From: DASXRU01 sp034665305 | GTDB taxonomy: Bacteria; Acidobacteriota; Blastocatellia; Pyrinomonadales; Pyrinomonadaceae | DNA length: 64,000 nucleotides | Assembly: GCA_034665305.1 (NCBI GenBank) | Contig: JAXDFZ010000008.1 | Span: forward strand, 62,001 to 126,000 | Direction: 5' to 3' | In this document: one piece after another, positions 36,998 through 45,968 of the stretch | Layout of the letters: each line of letters starts with the position of its first letter | Numbering within the stretch: the stretch's first letter is position 1 | Program-made: the position numbers and the translations under genes | The notes under the pieces: generated by a model | What the model saw: only the letters and a program-made list of their open reading frames with translations | Database searches by the model: none | What the model was told of the DNA's origin: nothing

Positions 36998-38233
36998 TCA
37001 TAGCAAGGCTGTTTCTTTCAACATTCTCCCCTGAGCGAACCGCTCGATACTAAGTTGGGCAACATCAATCAAATCTGAATGGCCGCGCAGGATTAGATCG
37101 GCGGCTACGCGGCCGGAGGCGGGCGAGTGCATCACGCCATGGCCGCTAAATCCATTTACGAAATACAAGCCGGCGACGGTCGGAGCAGGACCGATGATCG
37201 CGTGGTGGTCGGGAGTCATTTCATAGAGTCCTGCCCACGCGCGTTGCGGGTTCACTTCAGCATCGATCAGAGAAGGCACGCGCTCGACGGCACGCGTCAG
37301 GACCTTCTCGACAAAGGCCGGATCGAATTCAGTTTTGAAGCCGGGGGTTTCCTGTGGATCGTTCCAAGCCAGCAGAATGCCTTTGCCTTCGCGCCGAAAA
37401 TGGAAGCCAGTCGACATGTCGATAATCATCGGAAAGCGCTGCGGCAAGCCGGCGAAAGGTTCGGTAGGCACGAGCTGGCGTCGCAAGGGTTCGACCGGCA
37501 AGGCCACACCGGCCAGCTCCGCGACTTGCCCGGCCCATGGACCGGCGGCGTTCACAACGATGCGGGTTGAGATGCGCCCCCGCGTGGTTATCACGCCAGC
37601 GATCCTTCGCTCCTTTTGCGTGTGCTCGGAAGTTGCGGGCGGGACGCCCGCGGTCCCAGTAATGACGGGCTTGATGTCATGAGAGGGCTCTACCTCGATT
37701 CCGGTTACGGCCGTATCCAGCCACAATCGCGCGCCGCGTTCGCGTGCCTTCAGCATAAAGCCCATCATCACGCTGTGCGGATCGACAAATCCGTCAGTGG
37801 GACGGAACGTGCCGCCGAGAACATCGTCAAGGCGCAGTTGCGGTACGAACTTAGCAATATCTTCGGGCGATACCAGCTCCACATCACTTACTCCCAATGC
37901 GATTTGGCGTTCGCGATTCGCTTTCAGGTAATCGAGATGTCGTTCGGTGGTCGCGCAGAAAAGGTAACCATGGGCCCGGTAGTCGGCGGGGTGGCCCATC
38001 ACTTCGTCGAAGTGTGCAAAGAAATCGATCGAATAGCGGGCCATCTGAATGTTGACGGCAGTGGAAAACTGCGCCCGCACTCCGCCCATACTTTTTCCGG
38101 TTGAGCCTTTCCCCTGGTGCGCTTCCCGCTCGATCACGAGCACGTTGGTGCACCCGGCTTCGGCCAGGTGATAAGCCACGCTGGAGCCGACGATGCCGCT
38201 GCCGATGATTACAACGTCTGCTGTCTCGGTCAT
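36998..38233 (-). CDS. FAD-dependent amine/amino-acid oxidase-like protein (DAO family), 411 aa
   Basis: N-terminal dinucleotide fold VVIIGSGIVGSSVAYHLAEAG-type motif, KSMGGVRAQF near the FAD, and a C-terminal GLYEMTPDHHAIIGPAP and NGFSGHGVMHSP, as in the sarcosine/D-amino-acid/glycine oxidase family. I set the start at ATG 38233 (MTETADVV), since the extra 19 residues of the longer frame precede the FAD fold without support. An unusual insertion (~190-205, TAGVPPATSEH) is encoded by a copy of an intergenic repeat arm (37635-37664). Divergent from the DinB-like gene by 55 bp. The substrate cannot be told. Confidence 0.88.
   Translation of the reverse strand: MTETADVVIIGSGIVGSSVAYHLAEAGCTNVLVIEREAHQGKGSTGKSMGGVRAQFSTAVNIQMARYSIDFFAHFDEVMGHPADYRAHGYLFCATTERHLDYLKANRERQIALGVSDVELVSPEDIAKFVPQLRLDDVLGGTFRPTDGFVDPHSVMMGFMLKARERGARLWLDTAVTGIEVEPSHDIKPVITGTAGVPPATSEHTQKERRIAGVITTRGRISTRIVVNAAGPWAGQVAELAGVALPVEPLRRQLVPTEPFAGLPQRFPMIIDMSTGFHFRREGKGILLAWNDPQETPGFKTEFDPAFVEKVLTRAVERVPSLIDAEVNPQRAWAGLYEMTPDHHAIIGPAPTVAGLYFVNGFSGHGVMHSPASGRVAADLILRGHSDLIDVAQLSIERFAQGRMLKETALL
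37635..37664. repeat. Intergenic-repeat arm inside the FAD oxidase gene
   Basis: The stretch gacgcccgcggtcccagt also forms an arm of the inverted repeat at 54219-54328. It is read in frame within the oxidase as TAGVPPA-type residues. Confidence 0.8.
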
Positions 38234-38288
38234 AAACGAAGTCGATTCATTTTCATTAGCTGACGGCGGGCATGATAGCATTGCCGCC

Positions 38289-38795
38289 ATGACTCAGATC
38301 ATCGCCGATCGTTACCGCCGCTGGTTTGACTATGAACGCGATAGCCATGCGAAGACGATGGCTTCACTCGATGCCGTTGCGCCTGAACTACGAGCCGCGC
38401 CTTCATTCCAAAAGGCCGTTGATCTAATGGCCCACGTGGTCGCGGCGCGGCGGATGTGGCTGTTCAGGTTCGGCGTGAGTGGAGAGAAACTCGATCTCTT
38501 TCCGCAAAGCGCCAGACTGGCCGACGTGCAAACCGAGCTCGCGTTGATGGAGGGAGCGTGGACAAAGTACCTCAACGGATTGGATGATGCCGAACTGCAA
38601 CGAATCTTTGTGTATCAGAGTTACGATGGTTCGCGCTTTCGGAATTCGGTGGAAGACATCTTCACGCAACTTTTCGGACACTCCTGGTACCATCGCGGCC
38701 AAATCGCGCAGTTGCTGAGAATGATGGGCGCCGAACCGGCGGTGACTGATTTTGTTTTCTGGGCCCGCGAGCCGGTGGATGAAATTACCGCGTGA
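38289..38795 (+). CDS. DinB-like four-helix metal-binding protein, 168 aa
   Basis: The helical pattern and His residues (MAHVVAARRMW and FGHSWYHRGQIAQLLR) match the DinB/YfiT-like superfamily, in which three His bind a divalent metal. Some members are thiol-S-transferases using bacillithiol or mycothiol; the substrate here is unknown. I chose ATG 38289 because it is the first after a non-coding-like stretch and gives the normal family length; the longer frame from 38193 overlaps the divergent oxidase. It shares a 55-bp divergent promoter region with the FAD oxidase. Confidence 0.87.
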   Translation: MTQIIADRYRRWFDYERDSHAKTMASLDAVAPELRAAPSFQKAVDLMAHVVAARRMWLFRFGVSGEKLDLFPQSARLADVQTELALMEGAWTKYLNGLDDAELQRIFVYQSYDGSRFRNSVEDIFTQLFGHSWYHRGQIAQLLRMMGAEPAVTDFVFWAREPVDEITA

Positions 38796-38896
38796 GCCAA
38801 AACGCTGCAGCTTTATATGGTCGAGTATGTACTGACCGGAGGTGGGAAATAACTTCGTACCTCGAAGACCTCAAGACTGGAAGTTCCCTCAATCAA

Positions 38897-39098
38897 GTCC
38901 GCGAAGCGGGCGGGGATATCCGTAGCCCACAGCGCAAGCTGTGGGAAACCATTTAACAAGAGTAGCGAGCCCCGCAAGGGGCGACATTTATCTCGCTAAA
39001 CGAATTATATCGCCCGCCTTGCGGGCTTGATCGGGAAAGCTCATTTACCCACGGCTAGCGCCGTGGGCTACTGATATCGGCGCCCGCTCAGCGGGCTG
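38897..39098. repeat. ~200-bp palindromic element (copy 1 of 3)
   Basis: Outer arms (gcgaagcgggcg, then ggatatccgtagcccacagc) are matched by the complement at 39058-39098 (gtgggctactgatatcggc, then gcccgct). Internal short hairpins are gcccacagcgcaagctgtgggc and ccccgcaaggggcg. Related elements lie at 56334-56474 and 59892-60110. It fills the gap before the MBL gene. Confidence 0.8.
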
Positions 39099-39233
39099 CG
39101 GCCCAGCACAAACATGGATGGCTTGTCATCCCACCAGTGAACTGTGGGGCCACTATCATCCATCCACTGTTTGCGGACAGAAAGAAGCCCTTTGTGCAGC
39201 CGTCGCGCGACACCGACTGGCAAAGCTAATGAG

Positions 39234-40163
39234 ATGCTCAACGTGACCCACTTCCGCGCCCTGGCCTTTCTCGTCGTTACTCTGTCGCTGATATTGCCGG
39301 CCGTCGCGCAACTCCCCGATCAGAAAAACGCTGCCGCGACGCGGGTTGTCCTTCTCGGTACCGGTACTCCTTATCCGGATCCCAACGCTTCCGGCCCAGC
39401 TACTGCAGTTGTTGTCGGCAAGCGTGTGTTTCTGTTCGACGCCGGCGCCGGAGTCATGCGCCGTATGAACGCCGCACACCTGCCCATCAGCGGTCCGGAA
39501 GCGGTTTTCATAACGCATCTCCACAGCGATCACACGCTGGGGTATCCGGATCTCATCCTTACCTCGTGGATAATGAGACGCATGAAGCCGTTTACGGTTT
39601 TTGGCCCCAGTGGTCTGCGGCGCATGACGGATCATTTACTGGAGGCGTTTGCTGAGGACATCGACATTCGCACGAAGGGTTTAGAACGCGAAGTTGAGGG
39701 TGGTTATCGCGTTGACGTGCGCGAAATTTCCGCCGGTCCCGTTTACGATCGAGACGGAGTGCGCGTCACGGCCATCGCGGTACCGCATGGAAACTGGAAA
39801 AACGCCTTTGCTTACCGCATCGACACTCCGGATCGTTCAATTGTAATCTCCGGCGACACTCGCCCGAGCGCGGCCCTCGAGGAATCATCGCGCGGCGTTG
39901 ATGTACTAGTGCATGAAGTCTACTCCGCCTCGCATCTGCGGGAAGAGAATAGGCCCGGCGGTAATCTTTGGCCGCAGTACATGCGCGAGTTTCACACCTC
40001 CGACGTCGAGCTCGGCAAGCTAGCTGCTCGCAGCAAACCAAAATTGCTCGTGCTCACGCACACGATTCGCATGGGCGCTACTGACGAGGAATTGCTGGCC
40101 GCGATCCGGGCCGCTGGTTTCAAGGGAGCAGTTCAAGTTGGACGTGACCTGGAATCCTATTGA
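39234..40163 (+). CDS. Exported metallo-beta-lactamase-fold hydrolase, RNase Z/AtsA-like, 309 aa
   Basis: Starting at ATG 39234, a signal peptide is visible (LAFLVVTLSLILPAVAQ). Metal motif THLHSDH holds His95, His97, Asp99 and His100; further ligands are likely in VPHGNW, SGDTRP and LTHTIR. The pattern LLGTGTPYPDP resembles RNase Z-like or arylsulfatase-like members; with a signal peptide, a tRNA role is unlikely and an exported hydrolase is better. An upstream in-frame ATG at 39144 would put 30 polar residues before the signal. It is alone, 28 bp before the CPBP gene. Confidence 0.85.
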   Translation: MLNVTHFRALAFLVVTLSLILPAVAQLPDQKNAAATRVVLLGTGTPYPDPNASGPATAVVVGKRVFLFDAGAGVMRRMNAAHLPISGPEAVFITHLHSDHTLGYPDLILTSWIMRRMKPFTVFGPSGLRRMTDHLLEAFAEDIDIRTKGLEREVEGGYRVDVREISAGPVYDRDGVRVTAIAVPHGNWKNAFAYRIDTPDRSIVISGDTRPSAALEESSRGVDVLVHEVYSASHLREENRPGGNLWPQYMREFHTSDVELGKLAARSKPKLLVLTHTIRMGATDEELLAAIRAAGFKGAVQVGRDLESY

Positions 40164-40191
40164 AGAATTCGGATTTGGCTACCATTATTGA

Positions 40192-40971
40192 ATGAAGAAA
40201 AGACTATTCCTCATCTTATGGCTCGCAGGCTTAGCAGGCGTCGCGTCGTTCATGCTTGTCGACCTGGTGGCCCTCTTGGAGTTGCTTCCAGTTACGGCCG
40301 GAACGGAAATGCCGTTTTCGCCGCAGGTGCTAAAGCTTGTTAGCCTGATCCAGCCAACTGTGATTCTTACAGTAACTGTCCTAATTGGAGTTATGCTCGC
40401 AGACAAAGTTGGTCTGGCGTCGCCGGCGGCCGAAGCATTTGCTCGTGGAGGAAACGTACTACCGGCTCTGCGGCCGCAAATTGCGCCGGGCATAATTGCG
40501 GGTCTAGTCGGCGGCGCAATGATCATTCTGATGTGGTACCTTGCGCGGCCACACTTGCCGGCTTTGTTTGTGACGCGGGCCGAGCATTTGAACACCCTCG
40601 TGCCCCTCCCGACGCGACTTTTGTATGGCGGATTCACCGAAGAACTATTGCTGCGTTGGGGAGTGATGACGCTGCTGGTGTGGCTGCCCTTCAGGGTTTT
40701 TCAGAAAGGGCAGGGAAGACCGAGGGCTATCTGGGTTGTAAGTGCGATATTTATCTCGTCGATTGTTTTTGGCATGGGACACTTGCCGATTGCGTCAGCG
40801 CTGGGCGTGGGACTCCCGGCGCCGATCGTCGCGTACATTATTATGGCCAACTCGTTGTTTGGCTTGATCGCGGGCTATCTTTACTGGAAGAAAGGTCTCG
40901 AGGCGGCCATCATCGCGCATATGTTCGCTCATGTCGTGATTGCGACAGCGTCGGCTATTTTTGCCGGTTGA
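40192..40971 (+). CDS. CPBP-family intramembrane metalloprotease, 259 aa
   Basis: Multi-pass membrane protein (about 6-7 hydrophobic segments, first at ~5-25). The signature EExxxR is seen as Glu150, Glu151 and Arg155 in TEELLLRWG, with later His in FGMGHLP and HMFAHVV, the four-residue set of Abi/CAAX proteases. It may process prenylated peptides, bacteriocins or membrane anchors; the substrate cannot be told. The ATG lies 28 bp after the MBL hydrolase stop, with a weak ribosome site. The call is firm at family level. Confidence 0.9.
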   Translation: MKKRLFLILWLAGLAGVASFMLVDLVALLELLPVTAGTEMPFSPQVLKLVSLIQPTVILTVTVLIGVMLADKVGLASPAAEAFARGGNVLPALRPQIAPGIIAGLVGGAMIILMWYLARPHLPALFVTRAEHLNTLVPLPTRLLYGGFTEELLLRWGVMTLLVWLPFRVFQKGQGRPRAIWVVSAIFISSIVFGMGHLPIASALGVGLPAPIVAYIIMANSLFGLIAGYLYWKKGLEAAIIAHMFAHVVIATASAIFAG

Positions 40972-41027
40972 AGCTCTGACCGATTGAAAATGTTTGAGAT
41001 TACACATCGGTGAATGGAGAGTTCCCT

Positions 41028-41444
41028 ATGAAGGCAGGCGACGTCATTTCCTGGCAGCGCACTTTCACTGAAGAGGACATACGCTTATTCACCCGGCTCT
41101 CGGGCGATGCTGGCGAGCATCACTTGCAACCTGACGAACAGGGACGTGTGATGGCGCATGGCCTCCTCACTGCCACCTTGCCGACGAAGATCGGCGGCGA
41201 TCTGAACTTCATCGCGCAGGAAATGACTTTTCAATTTCGCCGGCCCGTGTTTGCCGGTGACACGATCGATTGTGAAGTGACGCTGAAAGAGTTCGAACCT
41301 GGAGAAAAGTTTTTTCGCGTCGTCGCCCACTCTGTTTGCCGCAACCAGCATGGCAAGGAAGTAATGAGCGGCGAAGCTCGCGGCGTGATTCGAAACTTGT
41401 CCCGATCGACCGCGGTATCGGACTCCCGGACGGGCGAATCCTGA
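41028..41444 (+). CDS. MaoC-like (hotdog fold) hydratase, 138 aa
   Basis: A single hotdog domain with the R-hydratase-like segment LSGDAGEHHLQPDEQGRVMAHG and later GDTIDCEVTLKEF. MaoC-like enzymes hydrate enoyl-CoA in beta-oxidation or polyhydroxyalkanoate supply, or act on acyl-ACP; here no acyl-CoA gene is adjacent. ATG 41028 follows GGAGAG at a good distance; the upstream in-frame GTG 41010 has none. A period-7 repeat starts right after the stop. Confidence 0.85.
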   Translation: MKAGDVISWQRTFTEEDIRLFTRLSGDAGEHHLQPDEQGRVMAHGLLTATLPTKIGGDLNFIAQEMTFQFRRPVFAGDTIDCEVTLKEFEPGEKFFRVVAHSVCRNQHGKEVMSGEARGVIRNLSRSTAVSDSRTGES

Positions 41445-41525
41445 TTTCGGAATGCAGATTGAATATCGACTCGCTCGTTCTTCCTAAAGCCGCATTCTGA
41501 AATCCGCGATCCGCAGTCTCAGAAC
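41445..41525. repeat. Period-7 degenerate repeat, two complementary arms
   Basis: Left arm (gatttcg, gaatgca, gattgaa) and right arm around 41491-41518 (ccgcattctgaaatccgcg, then atccgcag) are complementary with a 7-base step. It lies between the convergent MaoC-like and TonB-like genes and resembles the array at 63868-63932. Confidence 0.6.
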
Positions 41526-41611
41526 GGCGGGAGAGGTACGCGACCATGATGGTTGCGTACCTCTTTTGCTCGGAAGGCTTACTGCGAGACTACTCCAACT
41601 CTCTGGTCCAA

Positions 41612-42412
41612 CTATTCCAACCGGAAATTGTAAACAATCACTCCCGATACCTTTACTGGCTGGTTCCCAATTAAGGTGGGAGAAAAACGCGCCTGATAAG
41701 CCGCATTCACCGCGGCCGGGCTCAGGATCGGACTGCCGGAGACGGCGCGCGCTGAAACGACCTTACCGGTTTCGTCCAACAAAACCTGAACGTTCACTAC
41801 TCCTTGTAAACGAATCTGCCTCGCAATCTGAGGGTAGGGCGGGATTGGCAGTGACAGCGCCAACCCGTTGATTACCGACCGTCGCAGGGTGCTGGGCTTT
41901 GCCGGGGCTTCAATCGCCTTTGCCGGTGGTGGTTCTCCAACGTCACCTACGACATTGCCGTTCCCGCCGGTTCCATTCGTGCCGATGGGGCCATGACCGT
42001 CACCGCCCGAACTCGGCGTGTAGGCACCGTTGGGATCGCTTACATAAGGACCGCGGGCTGGCGGTATTGGCTGCGATTCCGTATTTATTCCATCAAGGGT
42101 CTTGTTTGTATCCGACAGCTCGGCGTACAGCTGAGGAAGATGTGCCGGGCGCACTCCGGGGTCGCCGCTCGAAGATGAAGGGGCCGCGGAACTCTTGGGA
42201 ACAGTTGCTTCCGGGTTTACGACCGGTGGGACAAAACTCAATACCTCCAAGCCCTGATCCTGAGTTTCCAGTTGAGCGTCGTAAGCGTAAATGCTAACTA
42301 CGCCGGCAAAGACGAAAAACAACGCGTAGGCCGCCATGGTGAACATCACAAACGATCCACGACGTTTGAGATCCTTCTTGTGTGACTGCGATTCAATTAA
42401 ATTTGTAAACAT
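41612..42412 (-). CDS. TonB-family protein, 266 aa
   Basis: N-terminal cytoplasmic tail, one membrane segment (~24-46, FVMFTMAAYALFFVFAGVVS), a long Pro/Gly/Ser-rich periplasmic spacer (~60-170), and a C-terminal TonB-like domain (~185-266) with YPQIARQIRLQGVVNVQV and VVSARAVSGSPIL. TonB proteins pass proton-motive force to outer-membrane receptors; no ExbB/ExbD or receptor gene is close, so this may be one of several TonB paralogues. The start ATG has GAGG upstream. Its 5' side borders the largest period-7 array. Confidence 0.88.
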   Translation of the reverse strand: MFTNLIESQSHKKDLKRRGSFVMFTMAAYALFFVFAGVVSIYAYDAQLETQDQGLEVLSFVPPVVNPEATVPKSSAAPSSSSGDPGVRPAHLPQLYAELSDTNKTLDGINTESQPIPPARGPYVSDPNGAYTPSSGGDGHGPIGTNGTGGNGNVVGDVGEPPPAKAIEAPAKPSTLRRSVINGLALSLPIPPYPQIARQIRLQGVVNVQVLLDETGKVVSARAVSGSPILSPAAVNAAYQARFSPTLIGNQPVKVSGVIVYNFRLE

Positions 42413-42485
42413 CTCGAGCCTCCCTTTGCCGGTGCCATGCGGGTCGCAAGAGCATTCTCGAGTAGTTAGACACCGGAATGGATTT

Positions 42486-42733
42486 CAGGTTCCAGGTTTC
42501 GGGTGCCGGGTCTCAGGTCTCAGGTCTCAGGTCTCAGGTCTCAAGTCTCAGGTCTCAGGTCTCAGGTCTCAGGTCTCTGTGTCTCATTTAGGTCTCCAGG
42601 ACCTACACTATTTGAAACGGGAAACCTGCACGGGGAAGCTGACGCCTGAAACCTGAAACCTGAAACCTGAAACCTGAGACCTGAGACCTGAGACCCGAGA
42701 CTTGGGACTTGAGCCCTGAGACCTGAGAGGTTA
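42486..42733. repeat. Large period-7 array with complementary arms
   Basis: The left arm (42486-42590) holds about twelve copies of ggtctca with slight changes. The right arm (42640-42733) holds cctgaaa units changing to cctgaga units, complementary to the left. A ~50-bp spacer separates them. It fills the divergent gap between the TonB-like gene and gdhA and could fold into a long hairpin. Confidence 0.92.
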
Positions 42734-42776
42734 GGATTGCACCGCTCTGACAACCCCCTGGTCTGGAGAAAATCAA

Positions 42777-44045
42777 ATGTCCACCAGTCCCGCCCTTCAG
42801 GAAGAGCTGAATCCCTTCGAAATCGCCAAACAACAATTCAATCTCGCGGCCGACTATTTGGAACTGAATGAGTCGCTGCGCAACGTGTTGCGCAGTCCCA
42901 AGCGACAATTGATCGTTTCGATTCCGGTAAAGATGGACGGTGGCGAGGTGAAGGTGTTTGAGGGTTATCGCGTGCAGCACAACATCGCGCGCGGTCCGGC
43001 GAAAGGCGGCATCCGGTACCACCCAAAGGTCACGCTTGACGAAGTGAAAGCCCTTGCCTCCTGGATGACGTGGAAGTGCGCCACCGTCGGCATTCCTTAT
43101 GGAGGAGGGAAGGGCGGTGTAATTTGCGATCCTAAGAGCATGTCGCGTAACGAGCTGGAGAGGCTCACGCGGCGCTATGCGTTTGAGATCGCGCCGATCA
43201 TCGGGCCTGACCGCGACATTCCGGCGCCCGATGTTTACACCGACGAACAAACGATGGCCTGGATCATGGACACCATCTCCATGGTGCGGGGACACACCGA
43301 GTTGGGCGTAGTCACCGGCAAACCAATTTCCCTCGGCGGTTCACAGGGGCGCAGCGAAGCTACGGCGCGCGGCTGTCTCTACGCGTTACGCGAAGCCTGT
43401 GCTGTTACGGGCCTTGATCTCAAAGGCGCGCGCGTGGCGGTGCATGGATTCGGCAACGCCGGCGCGAATATCGCGCGGCTAGTCGCGGCCGATGGGGCGC
43501 GCGTCGTCGCCGCGTGCGATTCGAAAGCCGGCGTTTACGCCGAGAATGGCATCGATGTGCCGGCAGCTTTGAAACATAAGGCGGAAACATCTTCGCTCGC
43601 TGGTCTGCCAGGCGCGAAGGAGATGGCGCCGGAAGAGATTATCGGCGTCGACTGTGACATCCTGCTGCCTTCCGCACTGGAGAATGCGATCACGCTGGCG
43701 AACGTGGGCCAGGTAAAAGCAAAAATCATCGCCGAGCTCGCGAATGGACCAACCACGCCGGGCGCGGATAAGGTATTGGCTGACCAGGGCGTATTTCTCA
43801 TTCCGGATATCCTGGCAAACGCCGGCGGCGTGACCGTCAGTTATTACGAGTGGGTACAGGACCAGTATTCATTCTTCTGGTCTGAGAACCAGATCAATGA
43901 CACTCTCGAAACGACGATGCGCACGGCGTTCAAGTCGGTGCATGAAACGGGCGAGAAGTACCAGACGGACATGAGAATCGCGGCGTACATTCTGGCCGTC
44001 GATCGCGTTGCCGAAGCGACCAGCGTGCGCGGCATTTTCCCGTGA
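42777..44045 (+). CDS. gdhA: Glutamate dehydrogenase (Glu/Leu/Phe/Val dehydrogenase family), 422 aa
   Basis: Oxidative deamination of glutamate to 2-oxoglutarate, or the reverse. The substrate domain has GGIRYHPKV and WMTWKCATVGIPYGGGKGG with catalytic Lys, and PAPDVYTD; the nucleotide domain has VHGFGNAGANIARL (Rossmann GxGxxG) and ANGPTTPGAD. A length of 422 aa matches the small hexameric type. ATG 42777 follows CTGGAG. The gene stands between two period-7 repeats. Cofactor preference cannot be read surely; the call for glutamate rests on overall similarity. Confidence 0.92.
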   Translation: MSTSPALQEELNPFEIAKQQFNLAADYLELNESLRNVLRSPKRQLIVSIPVKMDGGEVKVFEGYRVQHNIARGPAKGGIRYHPKVTLDEVKALASWMTWKCATVGIPYGGGKGGVICDPKSMSRNELERLTRRYAFEIAPIIGPDRDIPAPDVYTDEQTMAWIMDTISMVRGHTELGVVTGKPISLGGSQGRSEATARGCLYALREACAVTGLDLKGARVAVHGFGNAGANIARLVAADGARVVAACDSKAGVYAENGIDVPAALKHKAETSSLAGLPGAKEMAPEEIIGVDCDILLPSALENAITLANVGQVKAKIIAELANGPTTPGADKVLADQGVFLIPDILANAGGVTVSYYEWVQDQYSFFWSENQINDTLETTMRTAFKSVHETGEKYQTDMRIAAYILAVDRVAEATSVRGIFP

Positions 44046-44051
44046 GGCCAC

Positions 44052-44085
44052 GGCTCAAGTCTCAAGTCTCAAGTCTCAAGGCTGA
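44052..44085. repeat. Short period-7 array after gdhA
   Basis: Three units of ctcaagt followed by ctcaagg and ctgagtt, directly after the gdhA stop codon. Only one arm is seen. Confidence 0.8.
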
Positions 44086-44110
44086 GTTCTAATTACAGAG
44101 CAGGCATACC

Positions 44111-44464
44111 ATGAAAGATTCGATCACCGTTTACGAAAAGCCAACGTGTACCAAGTGTCGCGAGATGGATCGCTTCCTGCGCGAGAGTGGGGTTGATTTT
44201 AGTAAGGTAAATTATTATTTGGATCCGCTCAACCAGCAACAATTAACCGGCCTTTTGCGGAAGATGAAGATGACGCCGCGCGAACTGCTGCGCACAGGGG
44301 AACCTATCTATCGCGAACTGGGTTTGGCCAAAAAGGAATTAAGCGATGCCGAGCTGATCGCATTGATGGTTGAACATCCTGATTTGATTCAGCGGCCAAT
44401 CGTCGAACGCGGAGATCGCGCCGTGCTCGGCCGCCCCACTGAAAACGTAAAACCGCTACTGTGA
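44111..44464 (+). CDS. ArsC/Spx-family thioredoxin-like reductase, 117 aa
   Basis: Thioredoxin-fold protein of ArsC type: YEKPTCTKCREMDRF at ~8-22 with Cys13 and Cys16, LLRKMKMTPRELLRTGE in the middle and the C-terminal LIQRPIVERGDRAVLGRP conserved in the family. True ArsC reduces arsenate with glutaredoxin; Spx-like members instead regulate RNA polymerase. The CxxC pair resembles many uncharacterised ArsC-like proteins, so arsenate reduction is possible but not proven; no ars transporter or regulator is nearby. It lies 65 bp after gdhA. The stop codon overlaps the start of an inverted repeat. Confidence 0.82.
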   Translation: MKDSITVYEKPTCTKCREMDRFLRESGVDFSKVNYYLDPLNQQQLTGLLRKMKMTPRELLRTGEPIYRELGLAKKELSDAELIALMVEHPDLIQRPIVERGDRAVLGRPTENVKPLL

Positions 44465-44543
44465 TTGTAGGGCGGCACTCCGTGGCCGCCCCCTTTCACT
44501 TATAAAAGGACCTGGGGTGGCCACGGAGTGCCACCCCTACAAT
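44464..44543. repeat. Inverted repeat ending at the radA start (copy 1 of 2)
   Basis: Arms 44464-44492 and 44514-44543 share ggcactccgtggcc; loop 21 bp. The right arm ends one base before the GTG of radA. A second copy is at 51388-51492. Confidence 0.9.
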
Positions 44544-44544
44544 C

Positions 44545-45906
44545 GTGAAACATCCGGAAACGACTTTTATCTGCCAGAGCTGCGGCCATCAATCACGCAA
44601 GTGGTTGGGCAAATGTCCGGACTGCGGCGAGTGGAATTCCCTGGTGGAAGAGCGCGCGGCGCGGCCGCGCAAAGGTGCAAGCAAGAATCTGCGACGCCGT
44701 GAAGTCGAGGCGGTCTCCTTCACGACGATCGAGTCTCAGGACGACGTGCGTCTCGCTTCCGGGGTAGCGGAATTCGATCGTGTGTTAGGGGGTGGAATTG
44801 TTCCCGGGACTCTGGTGTTGATTGGCGGCGATCCCGGCATCGGAAAGAGCACGCTGCTGCTGCAAGTCGCCGACAAGCTGAGCACCGACGCCCGAAAAGT
44901 TTTGTACGTTTCCGGCGAAGAATCTGAGCGGCAGATCAAACTTCGGGGAGAACGGCTGAATATTTCCGCACCAAATCTTTACCTGCTGCCGGAGACAAAT
45001 CTCGAAGGCATTTTCGCTGAAATCGATCGCATTGAGCCGGGCGCGGTGATTGTTGATTCCATTCAAACAACTTTTTCGTCGAGTATTGAATCGGCCGCGG
45101 GTTCTATTTCGCAGATTAGGGAAGTGGCGGCTCAGTTTTTGTCTTTGGCGAAGAACCGCGGCATCCCGGTGTTCCTGATCGGCCATGTCACGAAAGATGG
45201 TTCGATTGCCGGGCCGCGGGCGCTGGAACACATCGTGGATACGGTGTTGTATTTCGAGGGCGAACGCCATCACAACCACCGCATCGTGCGGGCCACGAAG
45301 AACCGTTTTGGGGCCGCTAATGAAGTCGGCGTTTTTGAAATGACAGGCACCGGGCTAATCGCGGTTTCCAATCCGTCGCAGATGTTTCTGCAGGAACGGC
45401 CGGTTGATGTCGCCGGCTCAGTCGTCACCGCCTGCATGGAAGGAACGCGGCCGCTGCTGGTTGAAATTCAAGCCCTCGTTTCCAGTACCAAATACGGCAC
45501 CGGCCGGCGGATGACGCAGGGAGTAGATCAAAGCCGCGTGGCGCTGCTAATCGCCATGCTGGAAAAGCGCGCTGGATTTCAACTTCTGGGTGACGATGTC
45601 TTTGTGAACATCGCCGGTGGTTTGGAAGTTGATGAGCCGGCAGTCGATCTGGGAGTGGTTGCGGCTATTGCATCGAGTTTTCGCAACACCGCCATCGATC
45701 CGCACACGGCCGTCTTCGGGGAAGTCGGCCTAACAGGCGAAGTTCGGGGAGCGACGCAGGCAACTGTGCGCGCCCGCGAAGCGCAAGCGCTGGGTTTCAA
45801 GAAAGTAATAATGCCGGCGTCTAATACTAACGGGTTGGAGCGCTTGTTAGGCGTGCGCGCCGTCGGCGTGCGGTCGGTAGAAGAAGCGCTGGCGGAGTTG
45901 TTTTAG
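44545..45906 (+). CDS. radA: DNA repair protein RadA, 453 aa
   Basis: Recombination ATPase that processes branched DNA with RecA. A zinc finger starts it (CQSCG, then CPDCG, residues ~10-30), followed by Walker A GGDPGIGKST, the RadA-specific KNRFG motif and a C-terminal Lon-like domain (GGLEVDEPAVDLGVVAAIAS). The start is a GTG directly after an inverted repeat; the finger begins at residue 10, as usual, so no N-terminal loss is seen. No ribosome site is visible apart from the repeat sequence. The family call is firm. Confidence 0.96.
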   Translation: MKHPETTFICQSCGHQSRKWLGKCPDCGEWNSLVEERAARPRKGASKNLRRREVEAVSFTTIESQDDVRLASGVAEFDRVLGGGIVPGTLVLIGGDPGIGKSTLLLQVADKLSTDARKVLYVSGEESERQIKLRGERLNISAPNLYLLPETNLEGIFAEIDRIEPGAVIVDSIQTTFSSSIESAAGSISQIREVAAQFLSLAKNRGIPVFLIGHVTKDGSIAGPRALEHIVDTVLYFEGERHHNHRIVRATKNRFGAANEVGVFEMTGTGLIAVSNPSQMFLQERPVDVAGSVVTACMEGTRPLLVEIQALVSSTKYGTGRRMTQGVDQSRVALLIAMLEKRAGFQLLGDDVFVNIAGGLEVDEPAVDLGVVAAIASSFRNTAIDPHTAVFGEVGLTGEVRGATQATVRAREAQALGFKKVIMPASNTNGLERLLGVRAVGVRSVEEALAELF

Positions 45907-45968
45907 GCGGCGAGCGAGATTTAGCAGATCCAATGGACGCTTTTATTAGCGGGCCCTTACAGTTTTAC

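Noticed and set aside
42486..42733. Possible CRISPR array
   Set aside because: Units are only 7 bp with no unique spacers, and no cas genes are present.
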